A stretch of DNA of 64,000 nucleotides from positions 1-64,000 of the forward strand of contig NZ_JAHWGL010000019.1 in the NCBI RefSeq assembly GCF_019334315.1. Direction: 5' to 3'. Below the pieces are notes generated by a model. It worked only from the letters and a program-made list of their open reading frames with translations, was not told where the DNA came from and searched no databases. The position numbers and the translations under genes are program-made. This document shows, piece after piece, positions 1 through 9,083 of this stretch; positions within the stretch are counted from its first letter, which is position 1, and each line of letters begins with the position of its first letter. The stretch comes from Hymenobacter profundi (lineage in GTDB: Bacteria; Bacteroidota; Bacteroidia; Cytophagales; Hymenobacteraceae).

Positions 1-82
1 TTGTTGCCAGCTCTACGTCCGCAAGACCCTTTCCTTTTTCTACTAAGACCCCAAGCTCCTAAGACCCCAAGACCCCAACAAA
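1..82. other. Intergenic left edge with short direct repeats
   Basis: No gene is visible before the accB stop codon. Positions about 43-80 hold three near-identical copies of AAGACCCC(AAG/AAC) in tandem, a small direct repeat. In related genomes accC follows accB, so the next gene of this operon probably lies just outside the window; that is inference. Confidence 0.4.
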
Positions 83-583
83 TTACATCGGCTCAATCAG
101 GAACAGCGGCTGGTCGTATTCAACGGGGGTAGCGTTGTCAACCATAATCTTCACCACGCGGCCTGCCTGCTCGGCTTCAATCTCGTTGAACAACTTCATG
201 GCTTCGATGATGCAGATCACTTGGCCTTTCTCTACCAAATCGCCTACCTGCACAAATACGGGTGATTCGGGGCTGCTGCTACGGTAGAAGGTGCCAATCA
301 TCGGCGCTTTCAACGGCTGGTAGTTGCCAGCCGCGGATGCAGGTTCTGAGGCTGGAGCTGGCGGGGTCGTTGCAGTTGGAGCAGGAGCGGCGGGTAGGGC
401 TGCTGCCGGAGCAGGGGCAGCCAGAGCTGCTGGCGCCGGAGCAGGGGCTGCGCTGCTAATCACCGGCTTGTAGCTAGGCTCGCGCTGAACCGAGATTTTA
501 AATTCCTCGGTTTCAATGTTGACTTTGTTCAGGCCCGATTTGGCAATGAAGTCGATTAGGTCTTGTAGTTCTTTGGCTTTCAT
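83..583 (-). CDS. accB: Biotin carboxyl carrier protein of acetyl-CoA carboxylase
   Basis: Carries the biotin that shuttles carboxyl groups between biotin carboxylase and carboxyltransferase in malonyl-CoA synthesis, in the cytoplasm. The C-terminal 80 residues form the biotinyl domain with the EAMK motif; K130 is the biotinylated lysine when counted from the ATG at 583. A GTG two codons upstream (589) is a less likely start. Residues about 45-85 are an Ala/Pro-rich flexible linker, usual for this family. It is the last visible gene of the yceD-rpmF-plsX-fabH-efp-accB run and starts about 30 bases after efp, so co-transcription is likely. Confidence 0.96.
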   Translation of the reverse strand: MKAKELQDLIDFIAKSGLNKVNIETEEFKISVQREPSYKPVISSAAPAPAPAALAAPAPAAALPAAPAPTATTPPAPASEPASAAGNYQPLKAPMIGTFYRSSSPESPVFVQVGDLVEKGQVICIIEAMKLFNEIEAEQAGRVVKIMVDNATPVEYDQPLFLIEPM

Positions 584-612
584 GAGCACGGTAGGTGGAG
601 TTGCTGGCAGAA

Positions 613-1176
613 TTACTTAACCCGCTCGACGTAGCTGTAGTCGCTGGTCTTGATGCGGATTTTGGTGTCGGTATCAATAAACAGCGGCACTTGAATGCGG
701 GCGCCCGTTTCTACAGTGGCAGGCTTGAGGGTGTTGGTAGCCGTATCACCGCGTAAACCGGGCTCGGTGTACGTTACTACTAAGTCTACAGTGGTGGGCA
801 GTTCGGCCGTGAGAGGCTGCTCGGTTTCGGCGTGGAACAGAATAGTTACTTCCTGACCTTCCTTCATCAAATCGGCAAAGGGTACCATAGCCTCGGGCAG
901 CACTACCTGCTCAAACGAAGCATTGTCCATGAAAGTGTAGCCGTAGTCGTCCTGAAACAGGTACTGATGCGGGCGCTGCTCCACACGGGCGGTTTCCACC
1001 TTCACCCCGGCATTAAACGTGTTATCTAGCGTTTTGCCGGTTTTGATGTTGCGCATTTTAGTACGCACGAAAGCCGGTCCTTTACCGGGTTTCACGTGCT
1101 GAAATTCAGTGATGACGTGCAGGTCGCCGTTGTAGTTCAGCACGAGCCCGTTGCGGAAGTCTGCGGTAGTAGCCAT
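613..1176 (-). CDS. efp: Translation elongation factor P
   Basis: Relieves ribosome stalling at polyproline stretches by binding between the P and E sites. The 187-residue length and the N-terminal KOW-like domain followed by two OB-fold domains match the family. The tip loop reads KPGKGPAF, with K32 at the position that is post-translationally modified in many bacteria; no modification gene is in this window. The ATG at 1176 gives a standard start. It lies between fabH and accB in the same orientation. The 125-base gap to fabH is AT-rich, with repeated AATTAGGAATT-like words, and may hold a secondary promoter. Confidence 0.97.
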   Translation of the reverse strand: MATTADFRNGLVLNYNGDLHVITEFQHVKPGKGPAFVRTKMRNIKTGKTLDNTFNAGVKVETARVEQRPHQYLFQDDYGYTFMDNASFEQVVLPEAMVPFADLMKEGQEVTILFHAETEQPLTAELPTTVDLVVTYTEPGLRGDTATNTLKPATVETGARIQVPLFIDTDTKIRIKTSDYSYVERVK

Positions 1177-1301
1177 TTCTTTTAATTAGGAATTAGGAAT
1201 TTAAAATTAAGAATTGAAAAAATCAGGACGTGAAATTGGTCGCTATTATGGGGTGAAAACCTGTTGAAACGGTCAATCTTATACTTCCTAATTAGTAATT
1301 C

Positions 1302-2306
1302 TTAATTGCGCGAAGCGCTGTCGTATGCCCATTTCACATAGAGCGCGCCCCAAGTGAAGCCACCCCCGAAGGCCGCAAAAATGAGGTTGTCGCCTTTGCG
1401 GAGCTGCTGCTCGTAATCGGCCAAGCAAAGCGGGATGGTGGCGTTGGTAGTGTTGCCGTACTTTTGAATGGTAAGCATCACTTTCTCAGGGCCGATGCCC
1501 ACGCGCTGAGCCGTAGCGTCGATGATGCGCTTGTTGGCTTGGTGCGGCACCAGCCAAGCGATGTCGTCGGCAGAGAGGTGGTTGCGGTCAGCTACCTGAG
1601 CGGCTACGTCGGCCATGTTTTTCACAGCAAACTTAAAGACAGCCGCGCCTTCCTGGTAGACGAAATGCTCACGGTTGGCCACCGTTTCGGCAGAGGGAGG
1701 ACGGCGTGAGCCACCGGCTTTTTGGTGCAGGTGCTGCTCGCCGCGGCCGTCAGAGCACAGCTCGTGGTCGAGTAGGCCCAGGCCGTCGGTAGTAGGCTCC
1801 AGCAATACGGCGCCGGCGCCGTCGCCAAAAATGATGCAGGTAGAACGGTCCGTGTAGTCGATGATGCTCGACATCTTATCGGCTCCTACTACCACTACCT
1901 TCTTGTAAGTGCCGGTTTGGATGAACTGCGCACCCGTAGTGAGGGCATACAAAAAGCCCGAGCACGCGGCTTGCATGTCGAAGCTAAATGCTTTGGTGGT
2001 GCCAATGGCCGCCGAAATAATGTTGGCAGTGGCCGGAAAAACCAGGTCCGGCGTAGTAGTAGCGCAAATCAGTAGATCAATTTCCTCGGCGCGCGTACCG
2101 GTTTTGGCAAGCAGCTGTTCTACGGCTTTGATAGCCATCACCGACGTGCCCTGGTTTTCGCCTTTCAGAATATGCCGCTCCTTGATTCCCGTTCGGCTTA
2201 CGATCCACTCATCGGTAGTATCTACCAGAGTTTCAAGTTCTTGATTGGTAAGCACGTAGTCGGGTACGTAGGACCCTACTCCGGTAATGGCGGCAGTTAT
2301 CTTCAT
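1302..2306 (-). CDS. fabH: 3-oxoacyl-ACP synthase III (KAS III)
   Basis: Condenses an acyl-CoA primer with malonyl-ACP to start each round of fatty acid synthesis. The 334 residues show the thiolase fold, with the Cys-His-Asn triad visible as C115 in QAACSGF, H255 in VPHQANKR and N285 in YGNTTNAT, plus the GDGAGAVLL glycine loop near residue 161. It follows plsX by 58 bases on the same strand, the usual pairing. Primer preference (branched or straight) cannot be read from the sequence. Start is the ATG at 2306. Confidence 0.97.
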   Translation of the reverse strand: MKITAAITGVGSYVPDYVLTNQELETLVDTTDEWIVSRTGIKERHILKGENQGTSVMAIKAVEQLLAKTGTRAEEIDLLICATTTPDLVFPATANIISAAIGTTKAFSFDMQAACSGFLYALTTGAQFIQTGTYKKVVVVGADKMSSIIDYTDRSTCIIFGDGAGAVLLEPTTDGLGLLDHELCSDGRGEQHLHQKAGGSRRPPSAETVANREHFVYQEGAAVFKFAVKNMADVAAQVADRNHLSADDIAWLVPHQANKRIIDATAQRVGIGPEKVMLTIQKYGNTTNATIPLCLADYEQQLRKGDNLIFAAFGGGFTWGALYVKWAYDSASRN

Positions 2307-2364
2307 CTTTGGGGGAGAGAGAAGCGCGGTAACACAAAGTCCGGCCGGAGCCGGACTAACGTCA

Positions 2365-3309
2365 CTAAGACTTAAAGGTAGCTTTGATTTGGTCAGAAAT
2401 ACCGGATTCGGCCATTTGATAGCCTTGCACCAGCATGCTACAAATAGCGGTGGGTGTGCTTACACCGTGGCCGATAATCGCATTGTCGTTGATGCCTAGG
2501 ATAGGGCTACCGCCAGCGGCTTCGTAGTTAAACTTTTCGAAGAACGGATCTACGATGGTATGACGCTCAACCAGAATATCATAAATCGACTCGGCCATTT
2601 TCAGCATCACGTTACCGGTATAGCCATCGCATACTACCACGTCCGCCTTGTCGTTGAACAGGTCGCGCCCTTCGATATTGCCAATGAAGTGGATATGCGG
2701 ATTGACTTTCAGCAATTGATGAGCGGCTTGCAGCAGAGCAGTGCCTTTGCCTTCTTCCTCACCCAAATTCATCAGGCCTACCTTGGGGGTAGCAATGCCT
2801 AATACATATTGCGCATAGAGAGAACCCAGCTCGCCAAATTGCTCCAGCATTTCGGGTTTGCACTCGGCATTGGCGCCTACGTCCAGAAAGATGCCATAGC
2901 CACCGTGCAGCTTCGGAACAAAGTTGGCAATAGCCGGGCGCAATACACCAGGTACTGCCTTCACACTGAACATGGCACCAACTAGCATGGCGCCAGTACT
3001 ACCCGCCGAGCAGAATGCGTCTACCTCACCACTGTGTAGCATCCGGTAGCCTACGGCAATGCTCGAATCCTGCTTTTGCTGGTAGGCTTTTGCAGGGTGC
3101 TCGCCCATGGCAATTACCTGTGTGGCGGGTACGAAAGCCAAGCTATCGGCCGCTGCTCCATGTTGCTGGAGCAGCGGCCGTACAGCCTCCTCCTGGCCGA
3201 TGAGCACAACTTGAGCTTTACCGGCTAGTTTCTGCGCGGCTAGCACGGCACCATCGACGGCAGCCTGGGGAGCGAAATCGCCCCCCATTGCGTCCAGGGC
3301 TATCTTCAT
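2365..3309 (-). CDS. plsX: Phosphate acyltransferase PlsX
   Basis: Converts acyl-ACP to acyl-phosphate, the donor that PlsY uses in glycerophospholipid synthesis; a peripheral membrane enzyme. The start [14 protein letters not shown] is the characteristic PlsX N-terminus, and the SAGSTGAML and GANAEC segments are typical of the family. The 314-residue length is normal. It lies between rpmF and fabH, matching the widely conserved rpmF-plsX-fabH cluster that links ribosome and lipid synthesis. Confidence 0.97.
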   Translation of the reverse strand: MKIALDAMGGDFAPQAAVDGAVLAAQKLAGKAQVVLIGQEEAVRPLLQQHGAAADSLAFVPATQVIAMGEHPAKAYQQKQDSSIAVGYRMLHSGEVDAFCSAGSTGAMLVGAMFSVKAVPGVLRPAIANFVPKLHGGYGIFLDVGANAECKPEMLEQFGELGSLYAQYVLGIATPKVGLMNLGEEEGKGTALLQAAHQLLKVNPHIHFIGNIEGRDLFNDKADVVVCDGYTGNVMLKMAESIYDILVERHTIVDPFFEKFNYEAAGGSPILGINDNAIIGHGVSTPTAICSMLVQGYQMAESGISDQIKATFKS

Positions 3310-3380
3310 GAACGGGTGTTAAGGAAGTCAAAGGTCAGGTTAATCGGCCGGGAGGGGCCAGCAGCGAGGGGTAGCGGGGT

Positions 3381-3605
3381 CTACTCTTCGTCTTCGGTCG
3401 GAGCCGCAGCCGATGCTACCGGAGCGTAGTCCTTAATAGCTACTTTACCGTTCAGGTACAGGTCGCCGTCTACCACGTAGGCCTTGTGACGCAGGTGCAG
3501 TTCGCCAGTGGTTTGGCAAGCCGTTACAGCTTTAGGAGTCAGTTTGTAGTGGGTACGGCGTTTGTCACGTACGGCGGAGGAGGTGCGGCGCTTAGGATGA
3601 GCCAT
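3381..3605 (-). CDS. rpmF: 50S ribosomal protein L32, cysteine-poor form
   Basis: Small basic large-subunit ribosomal protein. It begins MAHPKRRTSS, the hallmark of L32, and has the TGELHLRHKAY segment where zinc-binding L32 proteins carry two CxxC pairs. Only one cysteine (C30) is present, so this is the zinc-independent type. The 74 residues end in an acidic EDEE tail. The gap to the upstream yceD gene is about 50 bases, so the two are probably co-transcribed, as in many bacteria. Confidence 0.95.
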   Translation of the reverse strand: MAHPKRRTSSAVRDKRRTHYKLTPKAVTACQTTGELHLRHKAYVVDGDLYLNGKVAIKDYAPVASAAAPTEDEE

Positions 3606-3653
3606 AGTATTGAAATGTTAAATGTTGAGTGTTAAATGTTGAATGACCAAGCG

Positions 3654-4187
3654 CTAATTCAGGTTGCGCAATGCGTTCCAGCGGGGGTCAGTGTAGTCGT
3701 CGTCATCGTCATCTTCGCCCTCGGTGCGAGTCGTGAAGATGAGTTTGCTGTCGGCATCAGGATTTTCGTCGGGCTCGTTCTGGAAGCGCGGGTGTAGCTT
3801 CTTCATCGGAATAGCCAAGCCGATATAGTCGAACAGGTGCTGCGCAATGGGTAGCACCTGCGTGTCGGACGTAATTTGCAGTACATCCTCGTCCAGCTCG
3901 GCGTAGGTGTCGCCGAAGCGTACCAAGAGCTGCCGTTGCACGTCAATCGGCTGATCGAAATCATCCAGGCTTCGGTCGCAGGTGACCTGCACGGTACCTT
4001 TGATATGAAAGTCGAGGGTCATCAGGCGGTCCGTCTTGAGCAAGTTCAGATCCACATGTAGGTTGCCTTCCTGAATCAATTGCTGATCAAATCGGGCGAA
4101 GAAGTCCGGCCCCAACTCAAATGCATAATGATGCATTTTATCCGCCAGTTTGGCGATGTTGAGGTCAAATTGAGAGTCTTTTTTCAC
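3654..4187 (-). CDS. YceD/DUF177 family protein
   Basis: Member of the DUF177 (YceD) family, which accompanies rpmF and is linked in other bacteria to 23S rRNA accumulation; the biochemical role is not settled. The chosen start is the GTG at 4187 (protein begins MKKDSQFDL), giving 177 residues. The open frame extends to a TTG at 4211, but that codon overlaps a TACTTTTG promoter box (4209-4216, minus), so it would lie upstream of the transcript. A run of six aspartates sits near the C-terminus. The family's cysteine motif (CxRCL) is replaced by VTCDRSLDDF, with only the first Cys kept. Confidence 0.88.
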   Translation of the reverse strand: MKKDSQFDLNIAKLADKMHHYAFELGPDFFARFDQQLIQEGNLHVDLNLLKTDRLMTLDFHIKGTVQVTCDRSLDDFDQPIDVQRQLLVRFGDTYAELDEDVLQITSDTQVLPIAQHLFDYIGLAIPMKKLHPRFQNEPDENPDADSKLIFTTRTEGEDDDDDDYTDPRWNALRNLN

Positions 4188-4208
4188 GGTCGACTGAATA
4201 GCAGGGGG

Positions 4209-4216
4209 CAAAAGTA
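4209..4216 (-). promoter_or_regulatory. Candidate -7 box for the yceD-rpmF-plsX-fabH-efp-accB operon
   Basis: On the minus strand the sequence reads TACTTTTG, an exact match to the Bacteroidota -7 consensus TAnnTTTG. Transcription would begin about 6 bases downstream, leaving a leader of roughly 15 bases before the yceD GTG. I see no clear TTG-type -33 element at the usual distance, so the call rests on the -7 match and position. Confidence 0.5.
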
Positions 4217-4264
4217 AAAAGATTTCCGCGGTTTGTGAAAGTGCGGGCAGACGCGGAAAAGGGC

Positions 4265-4612
4265 TTAGGCAGTTTTCAGAATAAATTCCGGACTAATGCC
4301 CAGGCGTTCATAAAGCTTTTTGGCCAAGTCCAACGTCACGCGTCGCTTGCCGCTCAAAATCTGCGACAAGCGGCCGGCCGGCACCTCCAGCAACTGAGCC
4401 AATTCCTTTTGCTTGAGCTGCAAATGCTGGCGCTTCAGCTCAATCATTTCGGCCAGCGTGACGGGTAGGCTGGGCAGGTGTTGCAGTCGGGTTTCGTACT
4501 GCGCCAGTGCCGTTACCAGTGCCTGCGTTTCCTCCCCCGCATCTGCCACCGCCAGCAAGGCATCCAAACGGCGCAGCGCCTGGCGATATTGAGCTGGAGT
4601 GGAAAGCGTCAT
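4265..4612 (-). CDS. Lone HigA-like XRE-family helix-turn-helix protein
   Basis: 115 residues counted from the ATG at 4612; a TTG five codons earlier is less likely. The C-terminal half is an XRE/Cro helix-turn-helix: KQKELAQLLEV, then AGRLSQILSGKRRVTLDLAKKLYERL. The N-terminal half is helical, as in HigA-type antitoxins of the HigBA group. A HigB toxin would be expected directly upstream, but the 255 bases towards 4882 contain no credible frame, so the gene is solitary. It may be an orphan antitoxin or a small repressor. It reads towards the yceD operon promoter. Confidence 0.8.
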   Translation of the reverse strand: MTLSTPAQYRQALRRLDALLAVADAGEETQALVTALAQYETRLQHLPSLPVTLAEMIELKRQHLQLKQKELAQLLEVPAGRLSQILSGKRRVTLDLAKKLYERLGISPEFILKTA

Positions 4613-4882
4613 GCGACTAAAGGGCAACCGGTTTTTAAAAGCTGATGCAAAGGTCGTGAATAAATTTCAGACGTGAAATAAAGTTTCGATTTTGGAAAGA
4701 TTTTATAAAGCTCGTGTAGATGATAGTGTGCTATGGAACAACATGTTGTGCGAAAAGTTATGTGTGTAAAAAGGTATTTGTAAATCGAGAAAAGCGTTGA
4801 ATTTATCTACTCAGTAGTATGGCTTCAGGGCTTTTAAACAACCCCAACGCCATAAGTGCCGTGACGTGGTTGCTCCATACGG

Positions 4883-7762
4883 TTAAAACAGATCGTCCTT
4901 CACCGGCGCCGTGTAGGATTGGGGTTTACTATCCGTCTGGGGTAGGCCGAAGTAGAAGTAGAGCGTACGTTTCTTCGGCGCGTCGCCGGCGCGTACGTGG
5001 TTCAGCTCGCCACTTGGACCAAGGTTCGGGGTGTTGGTGTCGATGTTGAGGGCCAGCTTGGTGCCCAGCGGCGGAATGGCATCCAGAAACGACAAGTTGC
5101 CAACGGGTAGGGCCGGAAACGGCTTCACGCTCGACAGCCCATAGAACTCGAAGCGGCGCACGTAGAGGCCAGGGTCGGGACTGGCAACCAGGAACTTGCC
5201 TTCTACGGTGTTCATCTCCAGCCACACTACATAGGCAAAATAGCCCTTAAACTCAGGATAAATCCAGGGCGCGGCGCCGGTTTGGGTGTCATTGTAGGGG
5301 TTTTCCCACACGTTGAGGCCCACGCCCTGCAAGCGGTTTTTCCAGACGCGGTAGGGTCCTTTGCCCAGCCATCTGGCACCTAACACGTAGTTTTCGGGGT
5401 AGGTGAAGCTCACGCCTTCAAATGGGTAATCGCCGGCAGGTAGGGCATATTCGTAGTCAAGCTGCAACCAGCCCGAACTGTGCATCTTCCAGCGCACGGC
5501 TTTCAGGTCGCCGGTGTAACGGGCTTCCACTACCTCGCCGTCGGCCTCGGTGCGGTGCGTGAGGCCGGTGAAGGCAGCCGTGCCGCTCACCAGCACCGGG
5601 CCGTTGGCAAAGGATAGTTTGTCATCGTTGTTGCCCTTCACGCCCGTGATGTGGCCGTTGGTTTTATTGAATGTTACGCTGATGTTGCTGGCCGTCAGCG
5701 TCAGAGTCGAGTCGGTTTCGGCTACTTGTACCGCACCTTTGGCGGGGGTAGGGAGCACACCGCTGAGCAACTGCGTGTTGGAGCCGGTTTTCCAGGTCCA
5801 GCGCTGCACCAGGTTCTGCTGTGGGTCGTAGGCCGAAAGCACTAGCGCGTCGTACTGCTGCCAGTTTTTGGGCAGGTCCAGCTTGAGCTGACCAGTGGCC
5901 AGCGGAGCTACGGCAGGGCTTTTAGCAGTGCCTTTCTGCTGACTGATGTAACCCGTAAATGGGTCGGTAGGCTTGCGGAAATTCACCAGCTCCCACCGAA
6001 ACGCGCACTGATTCAGGTTCAGGAAATGGTAGCGGTTTTCCACCGGTACTGTGCCCTTAAACTTGGCTGGCAGCTCCGTCAGCCTGATTTTAACAGGTGA
6101 ATAAATGTCCCGAATAGCGTAGAAGCTGCCTTCTTTTTCGCGGTGCGGCCCTACCACGCCGTCGGGCGCATTCACCCCATTCACGTCGATGATGCCGCGC
6201 TGGTCGGTGCGCACGATGCCCTCATCCACCAACGCCCACAAAAAGCCTCCGCCCGAGTGCGGCGACTTCCAGTGTAACTCCCAGAAATTGGCCAGCGCGG
6301 TGCCACCGCCGCCGTCGTCCTGGGAGTGCAGAAACTCAGTGGGCATGTAAATCAGCGAGTCCTGAAGGATTTTCTTGGTGCTGTAATAGTTCTCGTAGTG
6401 GTTGGTGTCGATGCCGTTGTGCTGGTTGCCGGGACGGTGGTAGGCGTGGATGACGGGGCGGCGGGAGAAGTCGTAGAGTGCATAATCGTCGTCTAGCTCC
6501 TTATTAGTGCCGCCTTCGTTGCCATTGCTCCAGAAGATAATACTGGGGTGATTGGCGTCGCGCGTCACCATTTCGCGCACCAACGGCGCGCCGGCCTTCG
6601 TGCTGTACGCTTTCTGCCAACCGGCCAGCTCATCAAGCACGTACAGGCCCAGCGAGTCACAGAGGTCCAGAAACTTCACGTCGGGCGGGTAGTGCGACAT
6701 GCGCACAGCGTTCATATTCATCTGCTTGATAAGACGCACGTCGGCCAGCTGAATGGAGTCGTTGAGGGTGCGGCCGGTTTCGGGCCACCAGCTGTGGCGG
6801 TTGGTGCCCTTCAGCTTCACCTGCGTGCCATTCACGAAAATGCCCTTGCCCCGCCGGATTTTGATGGTCCGAAACCCGAACCGGTCGGTGGTTTGGTACA
6901 GCGTGTTGCCGTTCGATTTCAGGCTGGTGCGCACGTGGTAGAGGGTGGGCGTTTCGGAAGTCCACTGCTGGGGTGTGCGCACGGTGGTACGCAGCGTCAC
7001 CACGGTGTCGTTGGCGGCTGTGGTGGCCTGCGCTGTGCCTACGACTTTGCCCGCCGCGTCGAGGATTTCGGCCTGTACCTGAGTGTTGGCCGGCGCGTTG
7101 CGCAGGTAGGCCTGCATTCCGAAGCGTCCATCGGCCTGCCCGTCAACCGAGGTGCGGGTGATGAACTGCTGTGGGTAGGCCTCCAAGTACACGGGCCGGA
7201 AAATACCGCCGAATACCCAGTAGTCGGCCAATCGCTCGGCGTTGTTCACCGACTGGTTCGCCGACATCTTACTCACCGTCACTTCCAGCAGGTTGTCCTG
7301 ACCATTGGAGCGTAACTTGTCGGTGATGTCGTATTTGAACTCGTAGAACGCGCCTTGGTGGATGGGGCCGGCCAACTGCCCGTTGATGTTGACCTCGGTA
7401 TCGGTCATCGAGCCCTCAAACACAATAAATACCCGCTTCTGCTGCCAGCTGGCCGGTACCCGAAACGTGTGCATGTACTTGCCCTGCTCATCGGCAAAGC
7501 GAAAGTTCTTGCCGTAGGTTTTGTAGTCGCGGCCGTAGTTATAGGCGCCAAAGCCCTGCTGCTCCCAGCACGAGGGCACCGCAATTTTAGTCCAGAAACC
7601 GCTTTTGCGGCCGCCAGTGCAGTAGAAGTCCCACTGCACGGTGGGGCGGTTGTCGCGCCCCGAAAGGTACTGTACCTGCTTTTGCGGAACACCCGATTGG
7701 GCTAGGGCTGGCTGGGCGCAGAATCCGCCGAGGATCAGCAGCAAAAAGGGAAGGAGCTTCAC
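4883..7762 (-). CDS. Secreted glycoside hydrolase family 2 protein (beta-galactosidase-like)
   Basis: 959 residues starting at a GTG (7762), with a signal peptide ending near residue 21 (ALAQ). Domain order: sugar-binding jelly roll (about 30-200), immunoglobulin-like domain (200-300), TIM barrel from about 300, then C-terminal beta domains. Barrel landmarks include NRHSWWPETGR, the acid/base glutamate E416 in WSNGNEGG and the likely nucleophile E476 in MPTEFLHS. GH2 enzymes retain configuration and cut beta-galactosides, glucuronides or mannosides; the substrate cannot be assigned here. It is monocistronic by position, separated from pdxA by a hairpin, and has no SusC/SusD next to it. Confidence 0.93.
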   Translation of the reverse strand: MKLLPFLLLILGGFCAQPALAQSGVPQKQVQYLSGRDNRPTVQWDFYCTGGRKSGFWTKIAVPSCWEQQGFGAYNYGRDYKTYGKNFRFADEQGKYMHTFRVPASWQQKRVFIVFEGSMTDTEVNINGQLAGPIHQGAFYEFKYDITDKLRSNGQDNLLEVTVSKMSANQSVNNAERLADYWVFGGIFRPVYLEAYPQQFITRTSVDGQADGRFGMQAYLRNAPANTQVQAEILDAAGKVVGTAQATTAANDTVVTLRTTVRTPQQWTSETPTLYHVRTSLKSNGNTLYQTTDRFGFRTIKIRRGKGIFVNGTQVKLKGTNRHSWWPETGRTLNDSIQLADVRLIKQMNMNAVRMSHYPPDVKFLDLCDSLGLYVLDELAGWQKAYSTKAGAPLVREMVTRDANHPSIIFWSNGNEGGTNKELDDDYALYDFSRRPVIHAYHRPGNQHNGIDTNHYENYYSTKKILQDSLIYMPTEFLHSQDDGGGGTALANFWELHWKSPHSGGGFLWALVDEGIVRTDQRGIIDVNGVNAPDGVVGPHREKEGSFYAIRDIYSPVKIRLTELPAKFKGTVPVENRYHFLNLNQCAFRWELVNFRKPTDPFTGYISQQKGTAKSPAVAPLATGQLKLDLPKNWQQYDALVLSAYDPQQNLVQRWTWKTGSNTQLLSGVLPTPAKGAVQVAETDSTLTLTASNISVTFNKTNGHITGVKGNNDDKLSFANGPVLVSGTAAFTGLTHRTEADGEVVEARYTGDLKAVRWKMHSSGWLQLDYEYALPAGDYPFEGVSFTYPENYVLGARWLGKGPYRVWKNRLQGVGLNVWENPYNDTQTGAAPWIYPEFKGYFAYVVWLEMNTVEGKFLVASPDPGLYVRRFEFYGLSSVKPFPALPVGNLSFLDAIPPLGTKLALNIDTNTPNLGPSGELNHVRAGDAPKKRTLYFYFGLPQTDSKPQSYTAPVKDDLF

Positions 7763-7791
7763 TATAGAATAGTAAGTGGGAGGAAAAGGCC

Positions 7792-7832
7792 GTGCCCGGC
7801 TTGGTAGGTAAAGTACCTACTAAGCCGGGCAC
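7792..7832 (-). terminator. Terminator-like hairpin between pdxA and the GH2 gene
   Basis: Two 19-base arms (7792-7810 and 7814-7832) pair with one G-U-type mismatch around a 3-base loop. On the minus strand the stem follows the pdxA stop (7867) and is trailed by a short CCTTTTCC stretch, so it most likely ends the pdxA transcript upstream of the GH2 gene. Confidence 0.6.
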
Positions 7833-7866
7833 AAACTATCCGGTAGTGTCCTGTATCTGGCGGCGG

Positions 7867-8883
7867 CTACCACACCACTACCTGACCGGCGCGCTGGCGC
7901 ACCAGGTCGCAAGCCATATATAAGGCTTCGCGGAAGGAGGTAGGGTCGGCGCGGAACTGGCCGGCCAGGCCGTAGGCCGTACCGTGGTCGGGGGAGGTGC
8001 GCACGATGGGTAGGCCCGCCGTGTAGTTCACGCCCCGCTCGAAGGCAAGCGTTTTAAACGGAATCAAGCCTTGGTCGTGATACAGTGCCAGGGTAGCATC
8101 AAACTGGTGATACTGCCCGGTGCCGAAATAGCCATCGGCAGGGTAGGGGCCGTACACGAGGTGGCCTTCTTGCAAAAACTGTTGAATAACGGGCGTTACG
8201 ATTTTGCCTTCCTCGGTGCCCAGTAGGCCATTTTCGCCGGCGTGCGGATTCAAACCTAGCACGGCCACGCGCGGTTTCTCAATCCCGAAATCCTGCCGCA
8301 ACGAGTTCAGCAGGATTTGCAGCTTGGTACGCAGCAACTCGGGCGTGACGCGGGTAGCCACATCTTTCAATGGGATATGCCCCGTGAGGGTAGCCACGCG
8401 TAGGTCGTCGCTGGCCAGCAGCATCAGGCTCTCGGAGGCCCCGAAGAAGCTGGTCAGAAACTCGGTGTGACCGGGGTAGCGAAACTCGTCGGACTGCGTA
8501 TTCTCCTTGCTGATGGGCGCCGTCACAATGCCATCGAGCAGGCCGGCTTTCAGGTCGCGGCAGGCGGCCAGCAGCGACTCGCGAGCGGCTGCGCCGCTGG
8601 CCTGGGTAGGCTGGCCGGGCGTGAGCACGAAGTCTTCCTCCCAGCACGTCACCGCATTCAGCTTGCCGGGGTCGATATCAGCAGCCGAGCGCACCTGCCG
8701 GAACGTGAGCGGTCCTACCTGCTCATCTACCGGAAAATCATCGAACAGCGACGTAGCCATGCCATATACCACGGGCGTGCAATACTTCAGCAAACGCGTG
8801 TCGAGGAAGGTCTTATAAATAATTTCCGGCCCGATGCCGGCCAAATCGCCAACGGAAATGCCGATGCGGGGAAGGTGGCTCAT
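7867..8883 (-). CDS. pdxA: 4-hydroxythreonine-4-phosphate dehydrogenase
   Basis: Oxidises 4-phosphohydroxy-L-threonine in the DXP-dependent pyridoxal phosphate pathway. The protein is 338 residues from the ATG at 8883 (MSHLPRIGISVGD); an upstream TTG-type extension into the palindromic repeat is not credible. Family motifs: GISVGDLAGIGPEI at the N-terminus, GHTEFL, LGLNPHAGE, HDQGLIPFK and SPDHGTAYG, including the metal-binding histidines. The second glycine-loop residue is Leu rather than the common Pro. It is separated from pepA by a long palindromic element. Confidence 0.96.
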   Translation of the reverse strand: MSHLPRIGISVGDLAGIGPEIIYKTFLDTRLLKYCTPVVYGMATSLFDDFPVDEQVGPLTFRQVRSAADIDPGKLNAVTCWEEDFVLTPGQPTQASGAAARESLLAACRDLKAGLLDGIVTAPISKENTQSDEFRYPGHTEFLTSFFGASESLMLLASDDLRVATLTGHIPLKDVATRVTPELLRTKLQILLNSLRQDFGIEKPRVAVLGLNPHAGENGLLGTEEGKIVTPVIQQFLQEGHLVYGPYPADGYFGTGQYHQFDATLALYHDQGLIPFKTLAFERGVNYTAGLPIVRTSPDHGTAYGLAGQFRADPTSFREALYMACDLVRQRAGQVVVW

Positions 8884-8942
8884 GGAAATGGTGAGGTTGT
8901 GAATTTGTGAAGTTGTGAGTTGTCGATTTCTGTGGGTTAGCC

Positions 8943-9056
8943 AATCGTTTGTCATCCTGAGCTTGCGAAGGACCTTATCACGCGTGAACGACAAGCGTAA
9001 CAACGACTCGTCCTAGCGTGATAAGGTCCTTCGCAAGCTCAGGATGACAAACGATT
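8943..9056. repeat. Palindromic repeat, TGTCATCCTGAGC family, copy 1
   Basis: Perfect 41-base inverted arms (8943-8983 and 9016-9056) flank a 32-base loop. The arm contains the core TGTCATCCTGAGC followed by GCGAAGGACCTT. The loop, read on the minus strand, closely matches the loop of the copy at 54967-55070, and on the plus strand its GAACGACAAGCG resembles the copy at 51595-51691. It lies between pepA and pdxA, both on the minus strand, and could also form an intercistronic hairpin. Confidence 0.9.
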
Positions 9057-9083
9057 TTCAACGACTAACTACTAGAAAGCCCT

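Noticed and set aside
1183..1307. Possible hairpin from repeated AATTAGGAA and AATTAAGAATT words between fabH and efp
   Set aside because: The complementary words are in the order A-B...A'-B', so they do not nest into one hairpin; they look like AT-rich microrepeats.
6548..7315. Plus-strand open frame of 255 codons inside the GH2 gene
   Set aside because: Antisense to a well-supported GH2 gene and rich in His/Gly/Val without domain character.
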